From Pseudomonadota bacterium (GTDB lineage Bacteria; Pseudomonadota; Alphaproteobacteria; Micropepsales; Micropepsaceae), in contig JAEZBK010000030.1 in the NCBI GenBank assembly GCA_023427355.1, positions 1-6,636 on the forward strand: 6,636 bases of DNA, written 5' to 3'. Position numbers and translations under genes: made by a program. Shown piece after piece: positions 1 through 5,012 of this stretch. Under the pieces are notes generated by a model. It had not been told where the DNA came from. It saw only the letters and a list, made by a program, of their open reading frames with translations, and searched no databases. Positions within the stretch are counted from its first letter, which is position 1. Every line of letters begins with the position of its first letter.

Positions 1-1266
1 GCCTCCGACTTCGCGGTGCAGGAACCCAATCCGCAGGAGCTGATCGCCTTCCTCAAGGCGATGGAGTTCGGCACGCTGACCCGCCGCGCCGCCGCGCATT
101 TCGGGGTCGAGGATGTCGAAGGCATCACCGCCGCCCCGACATTGGCCAGGCCGCGCCATGACGAACCGGCGCCGCAGGCGCTGGCCGAAATCCCGGCCGA
201 GGATGCGGCCATTCGCAAGCCCATCAATCCCGACGACTATGTCGCGGTGACGGATGAAAAAGCGCTGGATGCCTGGGTGGCGCGCGGTTTCGCCGCCGGC
301 ACGATCTGCGTCGACACCGAAACCAATTCGCTTGATCCCATGCAGGCCACGCTGTGCGGCGTGGCGCTCGCCGTCGCGCCCGGTCAGGCCTGTTACATCC
401 CGTGCGGCCATCGCCGCGGTGACGGACTGAACTTCGACTTCTCGGAACAGGGCGACGGCAACCAGGCCATCGTGCAACTGCCCGAAGCCGTGGTGCTGGC
501 CAAGCTCAAGCCGCTCCTGGAAGACGATTCCATCCTCAAGGTCGGCCAGAACCTGAAGTTCGACGCGCTGATGTTCCTCCAGCGTGGCATCCGCCTGAAC
601 CCGCTCGATGACACGATGCTGATGTCCTATGTCGTGGAGGGCGGCCTGCACGGCCATGGCATGGACGAACTGAGCGAACTGCACCTGTCGCACAAGCCCA
701 TCGCGTTCGGCGACGTCACCGGCAAGGGCAAGGACAAGATCACCTTCGACTGCGTGGATGTCGCCCAGGCGACGCGCTATTCCGCGGAAGACGCCGACGT
801 CACCTTGCGCCTCCATCACATTCTCAAGCCCCGGCTGCGCGGGGTGAACAAGTTGACGGTGTATGAAACACTGGAACGGCCGCTGGTGATGGTGCTGGCC
901 GATATGGAGCGGGCGGGCATCGCCATCGATCCCAAGATGCTGGCGAAGCTGTCCAACGATTTCGCCACCCAGCAGGCCGCGCTGGAAACCGAGATTCACC
1001 AACTGGCCGGCCAGGCGTTCAATATCGGCTCCCCCAAGCAACTGGGCGAAATCCTGTTCGACAAGATGGGCATGACCGGCGGGCGCAAGACCAAGACCGG
1101 CGCCTGGTCCACCGACAGCGATGTGCTGGAAGACGTCGCCGCCGAGGGCCACCCCATCGCCAAAAAAGTGCTGGAATGGCGCGGCCTGGCCAAGCTGCGC
1201 GGCACCTATACCGAGGCGCTGCCCGGCCATATCAACCCGCAGACCGGCCGCGTCCACACCTCCTAA
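1..1266 (+). CDS. polA: DNA polymerase I, 5'-partial, cut short by an in-frame TAA (proofreading domain and thumb)
   Basis: This is the middle part of DNA polymerase I, the repair and Okazaki-fragment-processing polymerase. The reading frame is open from base 1, so the true start and the N-terminal 5'-nuclease domain lie outside the window. The 3'-5' exonuclease domain is intact: ExoI DTET (Asp 313-315, Glu 319-321), ExoII GQNLKFD (Asp 562-564) and ExoIII YSAEDAD (Tyr 778-780, Asp 790-792). The thumb follows, up to the conserved TGRVHTS. The next codon is TAA, where E. coli Pol I has Tyr in HTSYHQA. The frame and spacing continue perfectly into the polymerase domain beyond, so one substitution (for example TAC or TAT to TAA) explains the break. 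If the stop is real, this product would have nuclease domains but no polymerase catalytic residues. Identity is very secure. Whether the gene is broken in the organism or only in the assembly cannot be told from the sequence. Confidence 0.93.
   Translation, partial: ASDFAVQEPNPQELIAFLKAMEFGTLTRRAAAHFGVEDVEGITAAPTLARPRHDEPAPQALAEIPAEDAAIRKPINPDDYVAVTDEKALDAWVARGFAAGTICVDTETNSLDPMQATLCGVALAVAPGQACYIPCGHRRGDGLNFDFSEQGDGNQAIVQLPEAVVLAKLKPLLEDDSILKVGQNLKFDALMFLQRGIRLNPLDDTMLMSYVVEGGLHGHGMDELSELHLSHKPIAFGDVTGKGKDKITFDCVDVAQATRYSAEDADVTLRLHHILKPRLRGVNKLTVYETLERPLVMVLADMERAGIAIDPKMLAKLSNDFATQQAALETEIHQLAGQAFNIGSPKQLGEILFDKMGMTGGRKTKTGAWSTDSDVLEDVAAEGHPIAKKVLEWRGLAKLRGTYTEALPGHINPQTGRVHTS
1264..1266 (+). 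other. In-frame ochre stop interrupting polA
   Basis: The codons read CAC ACC TCC TAA GCC ATG GCC, giving HTS-stop-AMA, against the family pattern HTSY. No base is inserted or lost, because both halves are in frame 1. TAA also ends polA itself (2077-2079) and the minus-strand gene at 2242, so a code change that reads TAA as an amino acid is not supported. A substitution in the genome, a consensus error, or translational readthrough all remain possible. Confidence 0.9.
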
Positions 1267-1269
1267 GCC

Positions 1270-2079
1270 ATGGCCTCCACCACCACCGGGCGTCTGGCCT
1301 CCACCGATCCCAACCTGCAGAACATCCCGGTGCGCACCGAGGAAGGCCGCCGCATCCGCCAGGCCTTCATCGCGCCCAAGGGCTCAAAACTCATCAGCGC
1401 CGACTACAGCCAGATCGAATTGCGCCTGCTGGCGCATATCGCCGATATCCCGGAACTGAAGAAGGCCTTCGCCGACGGGCTCGACATTCACGCCATGACG
1501 GCGTCGGAAATCTTCGGTGTGCCGATCAAGGACATGCCGGCCGAAATCCGCCGCCGAGCCAAGGCGATCAATTTCGGCATCGGCTATGGCATTTCCGGCT
1601 TTGGCCTCGCCAACCAGCTCGGCATCGCCCAGGGCGAAGCCAATGACTATATCAAGAAATACTTCACCCGATTCCCCGGCATCCGCGACTATATGGAAGC
1701 GACCAAGGAGCTGGCGCGCTCCCATGGCTATGTCGAGACGCTGTTTGGCCGGCGCATCCATATCCGCGAGATCAACTCCAAGATCCAGGGCTTCCGCGCC
1801 GGGGCCGAACGCGCCGCCATCAATGCGCCCATTCAGGGCACGGCGGCCGACGTCATCCGCCGCGCCATGGTGCGCCTGCCGCCGCTGCTCCCGCCCAGCG
1901 TGAAAATGCTGCTGCAGGTCCATGACGAACTGATCTTCGAGGCGCCGGAAAAAGACATCGCCACCGCCATCCCGGTTATCCGGCAGGTGATGGAAAAGGC
2001 CGCGCTGCCCGCGGTGGAAATCTCGGTCCCGCTGGTCGTGGACGCCCGCGCCGCCGATAACTGGGATGCTGCACATTAA
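1270..2079 (+). CDS. polA: DNA polymerase I, C-terminal palm and fingers (polymerase domain) after the internal stop
   Basis: This is the rest of the same polA frame. It carries the whole family A catalytic core. TGRLASTDPNLQNIP holds the Arg equivalent to E. coli Arg668. Motif A is DYSQIELR (catalytic Asp 1402-1404). Motif B is RRRAKAINFG..YG with the dNTP-binding Lys, Phe and Tyr. Motif C is QVHDELIFE (catalytic Asp 1924-1926). The end, NWDAAH, matches the E. coli end NWDQAH, so the C-terminus is complete. The first ATG is three bases after the TAA, but no Shine-Dalgarno sequence precedes it. Separate translation would therefore depend on termination-reinitiation. The more natural reading is one gene, 1-2079, with a nonsense codon. 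The strong preservation of this half says any damage is very recent or artefactual. Confidence 0.9.
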   Translation: MASTTTGRLASTDPNLQNIPVRTEEGRRIRQAFIAPKGSKLISADYSQIELRLLAHIADIPELKKAFADGLDIHAMTASEIFGVPIKDMPAEIRRRAKAINFGIGYGISGFGLANQLGIAQGEANDYIKKYFTRFPGIRDYMEATKELARSHGYVETLFGRRIHIREINSKIQGFRAGAERAAINAPIQGTAADVIRRAMVRLPPLLPPSVKMLLQVHDELIFEAPEKDIATAIPVIRQVMEKAALPAVEISVPLVVDARAADNWDAAH

Positions 2080-2098
2080 AAACCGGGCTCGAGCCCGG
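2078..2098 (-). terminator. Intrinsic terminator on the minus strand
   Basis: A perfect 16-bp palindrome (CCGGGCTCGAGCCCGG, 2083-2098) is followed, reading the minus strand, by five T residues (2082-2078). This is a GC stem plus U-tract as in a Rho-independent terminator. It lies about 144 nt downstream of the minus-strand gene ending at 2242. Its T-tract overlaps the polA stop codon. On the plus strand no U-tract follows the stem, so it is not a good intrinsic terminator for polA. Confidence 0.7.
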
Positions 2099-2144
2099 CA
2101 GCGGTAGCCGCCGGGCGACCATGCGCTTGGCGCCAGCTTCCTTC

Positions 2145-2174
2145 CCCCTTCGGTGCCATAGCACCAGGAAGGGG
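2145..2174. repeat. Imperfect inverted repeat between convergent genes
   Basis: Inner arms GGTGC (2152-2156) and GCACC (2161-2165) enclose a 4-nt CATA loop. Outer arms CCCCTT (2145-2150) and AAGGGG (2169-2174) extend the stem after a small asymmetric bulge. It could fold in transcripts from either strand. No U-tract follows on either side, so it may be a transcript-end structure or a dispersed repeat rather than an intrinsic terminator. Confidence 0.55.
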
Positions 2175-2180
2175 CAAGGT

Positions 2181-2224
2181 GTCGCAAGAAGGTGTCTGCT
2201 TCTTCGGCAGACCCGCCTTGCGAC
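2181..2224. repeat. Long interrupted hairpin just past the end of the minus-strand gene
   Basis: Outer arms GTCGCAAG (2181-2188) and CTTGCGAC (2217-2224) pair perfectly. Inner arms GTCTGC (2194-2199) and GCAGAC (2207-2212) pair around a 7-nt loop, with two more G-C pairs beyond a single bulged base. An 8-nt direct repeat AAGGTGTC (2176-2183 and 2189-2196) overlaps the left side. The structure starts 17 nt after the end of the minus-strand gene, so it could protect that mRNA 3' end, or be part of an intergenic repeat family. Confidence 0.6.
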
Positions 2225-2241
2225 GGATGGGGGTTCAACAC

Positions 2242-3966
2242 TTATGCGGCTATACTCTTCAAGCCCGTCTCGGCATTGATCCCGATCTTGCCCAACTGGC
2301 CGATCAGTTCGGCCATCACCGTCTCGGAATCCGCCGGGACGCCGTCCTTTTTCGTCGCGGCCATGTAGCCCGACAGGAAGCCGGGTTTGCCCAGGTACCC
2401 CAGGATGCGCGCCCGGGCCGCCGCCGCCAGCCGGCCTTCGGTGAAGATCCCGGTGGCCGCCAGCTTCAGCAGCGTCTGCGCCTTCTCGACATGGTTGGGC
2501 GTGCGCGCCTCGACCGAATCGAACAGCCTGCCGCGCGCCTCCACCTGCACCGCCAGCGCATCCAGCTTCTCGGCGATATCGGCCTTGGTCACGTCAATGA
2601 AGCCCGACCGCAGCACCCGCGACTGAATCTGCGCCAGCTTCTGCAGCCGAGCCAGGAGGGGCAGCTTGGCATTCTGGAAATGATTGTCGAACGGCGCGGA
2701 CGTGACGACCGGCAGCACGAAGGCCGCCAGCGCCCGCTTGTTCTCCGCGCCGATGATATTGTCCTCGACGAACAGCAGCCGCTCCACCTTCTCGTCCGGC
2801 CCGCCATCGGCGATGTAGGGCGAAAGCGTCTCCTGCGTCACCAGCCGCTTGGCCCGCAGCGTGAACGCCGCCACCAGGTCTTCATGGCTCAGATATTTGC
2901 CCACGCCCATCACGATCTTGTTGGCCAGTTCGCGCAGCGCCTTCAATTCGTCCACCATGGCATCGGGGCATAGCCGCTTGTTGGCTTTCAGTTCCGCCAC
3001 GATGCGGTTCGCCAGGGCCGTCTTGGCCTCGGGCAGGCTGTCGGCGGCGAAATGATGCGCCAGGCCCGAAAGCCCCGCGCGCGCGCCATTGCAGCTTTTT
3101 CCCAGGAACAGCTCGACCATGTTGCGCAGCGCCTGCGCCAGGTTGTCGGCCGCGCCCATCAATTCATGCAGCGCCGCCGATCCGTTCAGTGTTTCCGCCA
3201 GGATGGCATCCACCGATCCCAGCACCAGCTTGCGCGGGGCGTCTTCCTTGGGCGCCAATTCCATGATGGTCAGCAGCCGGTGCACCTTGTCGTCCCAGCC
3301 CTTCGCCTTGGCCAGGTGCAGCGCCAGCGCGCCGTTGAAGATGTAGTGCGCATCGCCCTGTCCGGCCAGCTTGCGCGCCAGTTCGTCGAACTGCTCGGCC
3401 TGCAATTCAGGAAACAGGTTCCTGCGCTGGTCGCGATAGACGCGATTGAAGGCCTGTGTGGTCAGTTCGTTCAGGCTCTTGACGATGGTCTGCACGCCCG
3501 TGGTGGTGCTGGCGGCCTGCGCCACCGCCACCTTCTGGATGGCGTGCTGATAGACGGTGCCGGTGGCTTCCAGCTTTTCCAGCAGGTCGCCGCGATGGAT
3601 CAGTTCGGTGATCGTCACCTTGTTGCGCGACAGGAAATCGGTCAGCAGCCGCGTCATGGTGGCGCGCGCATGGTAGGAATACAGATCGTCCGGCTTGAAG
3701 CAGGGAATGGCGTGCGGCGCATCCTCCTGCTTGGGATCCAGCTTGACCTGGTTGTGTCCCTCCTCGAAGATTTTCAGCGACAGGTAATCGCCGGTATCGT
3801 CGTTATAGGTTTCCTTGACCACCTTCACGCCTGTGGCCTTTTCGGCCTTCATCATCTCTTGCGCCATTTCGATGGCGCGCTCGCGGCCCGAACAGACCTC
3901 GTGCAGCGTCCAGCCGCCTTTGGCGCCGACGCGCTTGAAGACTTCAAAGTGAATCTGATTGCCCAT
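2242..3966 (-). CDS. Conserved alphaproteobacterial-type protein of unknown function, 574 aa
   Basis: A long soluble protein with no signal peptide and no membrane segment that I can see. I do not recognise a named domain and assign no function. Residues 1 to about 75 look like a small alpha/beta module: a strand near HFEVFKR, a helix rich in Ala, Met and Glu (about 28-44), then the strands VKVVKETYN and YLSLKIFEEG. The rest (about 90-574) is largely helical, with stretches such as ARATMTRLLTDFLS and TGTVYQHAIQKVAVAQAAS, and a Gly/Ala-rich C-terminus. Balanced amino-acid use and uninterrupted length argue for a real gene; the long plus-strand frames over it are shadows. The start at MGNQ is the first ATG and fits the module, but no Shine-Dalgarno sequence precedes it. 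A CtrA-type box sits just upstream. The gene lies 108 bp downstream of the MoeB-like gene on the same strand and is convergent with polA. Confidence 0.88.
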   Translation of the reverse strand: MGNQIHFEVFKRVGAKGGWTLHEVCSGRERAIEMAQEMMKAEKATGVKVVKETYNDDTGDYLSLKIFEEGHNQVKLDPKQEDAPHAIPCFKPDDLYSYHARATMTRLLTDFLSRNKVTITELIHRGDLLEKLEATGTVYQHAIQKVAVAQAASTTTGVQTIVKSLNELTTQAFNRVYRDQRRNLFPELQAEQFDELARKLAGQGDAHYIFNGALALHLAKAKGWDDKVHRLLTIMELAPKEDAPRKLVLGSVDAILAETLNGSAALHELMGAADNLAQALRNMVELFLGKSCNGARAGLSGLAHHFAADSLPEAKTALANRIVAELKANKRLCPDAMVDELKALRELANKIVMGVGKYLSHEDLVAAFTLRAKRLVTQETLSPYIADGGPDEKVERLLFVEDNIIGAENKRALAAFVLPVVTSAPFDNHFQNAKLPLLARLQKLAQIQSRVLRSGFIDVTKADIAEKLDALAVQVEARGRLFDSVEARTPNHVEKAQTLLKLAATGIFTEGRLAAAARARILGYLGKPGFLSGYMAATKKDGVPADSETVMAELIGQLGKIGINAETGLKSIAA

Positions 3967-3990
3967 GGGGCAAGTTTGCAGCCGTCACGC

Positions 3991-4005
3991 TTAAACCGTG
4001 GTTAA
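3991..4005 (-). promoter_or_regulatory. CtrA-type binding site (TTAA-N7-TTAA)
   Basis: Read on the minus strand, this is TTAACCACGGTTTAA: two perfect TTAA half-sites separated by exactly 7 bases, and the first half TTAACCAC is one base from the TTAACCAT half-site. CtrA, the alphaproteobacterial cell-cycle and motility response regulator, recognises TTAA-N7-TTAA. The box is centred about 32 bp upstream of the ATG at 3966, where CtrA often overlaps the -35 region. Such AT-only half-sites are uncommon in DNA this GC-rich. Binding is inferred from the motif alone. Confidence 0.6.
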
Positions 4006-4074
4006 GCCTGTTCCGGCGAATTCCAGAGAGGTGGCTGTCGCTGGCCAGCGGAGGGGCTGAGCCAGCAAAGGAGG

Positions 4075-4827
4075 TCACTTGTGAAGACTACAACCCGGAT
4101 CGCGCGGCACCGTGATGGTCCGCATCCGCGCCGTTAACGCCTCGTAAACCAGCAGCCGCCCGGCCATGCCCTGTCCGATGCCGGTGATTTCCTTCAGCAC
4201 CTCCAGCGCCTGCAAGGATCCCATCACGCCCGCCGCCGCGCCCAGGACGCCGGTTTGCGAACAATTGCCCACCGCACCGGGCGGTGGCGGCGCGGGAAAC
4301 AGGCAGCGATAGCAGGGCGAGACGCCGTCATGCGCCTTGTAGGTGGCAAGCTGGCCTTCGAACTCCGTCACCGCCGCCGACACCAATGTCCTGCCGCAGG
4401 CATAGGCCGTGTCGTTGACCAGGAAGCGGGTCTCGAAATTGTCCGATCCATCCGCGATGATGTCATAGCGGCCGATCAGGGCCGCGGCGTTCTTGGCGGT
4501 CAGCCGCACCGCATGCGGCTCCACCGTCACGCCGGGGTTGAGCGCGGCCAGCGCCTGCGCCCCCGCCTCCACCTTGCGCCGCCCCACATCGGACTCGCGA
4601 AACAGGATCTGTCGCTGCAGGTTCGACAGGCTGACCGTGTCGTCATCCACCAGCCCGATCGTGCCCACGCCCGCGGCGGCCAGATACAGCGCCACGGGGC
4701 TGCCCAGCCCGCCGGCTCCGATCACCAGCACGCGGGCGGCGCGAATGCGCGCCTGGCCCGGACCGCCCACCTGGCGCAGCACCAGGTGGCGGGCATACCG
4801 CTCCAGCTCCTCATCGGTCAGGGACAT
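4075..4827 (-). CDS. moeB: MoeB/ThiF/HesA-family sulfur-carrier adenylyltransferase (MoeB-like), 250 aa
   Basis: This E1-like enzyme uses ATP to adenylate the C-terminal Gly-Gly of a small sulfur-carrier protein; in molybdopterin synthesis that is MoaD. Seen in sequence: RYARHLVL with the conserved Arg (12-18), nucleotide loop GAGGLGSP (37-44), the DDD cluster (61-63), NLQRQ (69-73), GRRK with Lys85, and DGSDN with Asp129. The metal site CYRC is at 172-175, NCSQTGV holds Cys189, and PGC (244-246) is near the end. The second C-terminal CxxC of the family reads Cys246-S-L-His249 here. There is no rhodanese domain, unlike eukaryotic MOCS3. I place the start at 4827 because MSLTDEELERYARH aligns with the family N-terminus; an ATG at 4881 would add 18 atypical residues. 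Neither start has a clear Shine-Dalgarno sequence. The partner (MoaD, ThiS or another) cannot be decided here, as no carrier gene is in the window. The gene is divergent from pckA. Confidence 0.87.
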   Translation of the reverse strand: MSLTDEELERYARHLVLRQVGGPGQARIRAARVLVIGAGGLGSPVALYLAAAGVGTIGLVDDDTVSLSNLQRQILFRESDVGRRKVEAGAQALAALNPGVTVEPHAVRLTAKNAAALIGRYDIIADGSDNFETRFLVNDTAYACGRTLVSAAVTEFEGQLATYKAHDGVSPCYRCLFPAPPPPGAVGNCSQTGVLGAAAGVMGSLQALEVLKEITGIGQGMAGRLLVYEALTARMRTITVPRDPGCSLHK

Positions 4828-4902
4828 GGGCCAGACATAGCATCGCGGGCGACAAAAACCATGCAGGCCATGCATACCCATCCCGCAGCGCAGATGAAAT
4901 CA

Positions 4903-4949
4903 TTTGCACGGATAAAGAGTTGAAATGCAAAGGTTTTACATTGTTTGCA
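4903..4949. promoter_or_regulatory. Three TTTGCA half-sites in the pckA/moeB divergent region (putative operator)
   Basis: TTTGCA occurs at 4903-4908, as its reverse complement TGCAAA at 4926-4931, and again as TTTGCA at 4944-4949. The outer two are part of a longer direct repeat, TTTGCACGG, 41 bp apart. The middle and right copies form an inverted pair with a 12-bp spacer. The right copy lies between the proposed -35 and -10 elements of pckA, a repressor-like position. The pattern suggests a dimeric regulator, but which one is unknown. Confidence 0.45.
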
Positions 4950-4964
4950 CGGCGTTGTTACATT
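4935..4964 (+). promoter_or_regulatory. Candidate sigma-70-type promoter for pckA
   Basis: A -35-like TTTACA (4935-4940, one mismatch to TTGACA) and a weaker -10-like TACATT (4959-4964) are separated by 18 bp. They sit in a locally AT-rich stretch of otherwise GC-rich DNA. Transcription would start near 4971, giving a leader of about 42 nt before the pckA ATG. The -10 match is only four of six bases, so this is a proposal. Confidence 0.4.
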
Positions 4965-4970
4965 CCCGCC

Positions 4971-5010
4971 GGGTGACTAGTTTCCGCGTCCCTTCCTTTT
5001 GGAGTCACCC
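4971..5010 (+). promoter_or_regulatory. pckA leader stem-loop overlapping the ribosome binding site
   Basis: Arms GGGTGACT (4971-4978) and AGTCACCC (5003-5010) are perfectly complementary over 8 bp with a 24-nt loop. The pckA Shine-Dalgarno GGAG (5001-5004) is half inside the right arm, and the stem ends two bases before the ATG at 5013. If formed in the mRNA it would hinder ribosome access. Its left edge coincides with the start site predicted from the candidate promoter. An alternative is a DNA-level operator. Confidence 0.5.
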
Positions 5011-5012
5011 CC

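Noticed and set aside
1264..1266. Stop-codon reassignment or selenocysteine/pyrrolysine-type recoding in polA
   Set aside because: TAA ends other genes in the same window, and the known recoding systems use TGA or TAG. A plain Tyr to stop change is simpler.
1561..1620. Unusual Gly next to the O-helix Tyr in polA motif B (INFGIGYG rather than GLIYG)
   Set aside because: The family motif allows variation at these two positions, and the key Lys, Phe and Tyr are kept. A Gly here is not evidence of altered function.
1384..2241. 285-codon minus-strand frame opposite the polA polymerase domain and the convergent gap
   Set aside because: Antisense shadow of conserved polA motifs; the rest translates the intergenic hairpins. 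No recognisable protein features.
3052..4005. 317-codon plus-strand frame opposite the 574-residue gene
   Set aside because: Its composition (rich in Gln, Arg, His, Leu) is typical of antisense readout. The minus-strand protein has balanced composition and a sensible fold pattern.
4255..4923. 222-codon plus-strand frame opposite the MoeB-like gene
   Set aside because: Shadow of a gene whose motifs are clear on the minus strand.
4828..5012. A molybdenum-cofactor riboswitch upstream of the MoeB-like gene
   Set aside because: I could not find the multi-stem arrangement expected of one; only short repeats and a 5-bp stem are present on the minus strand.
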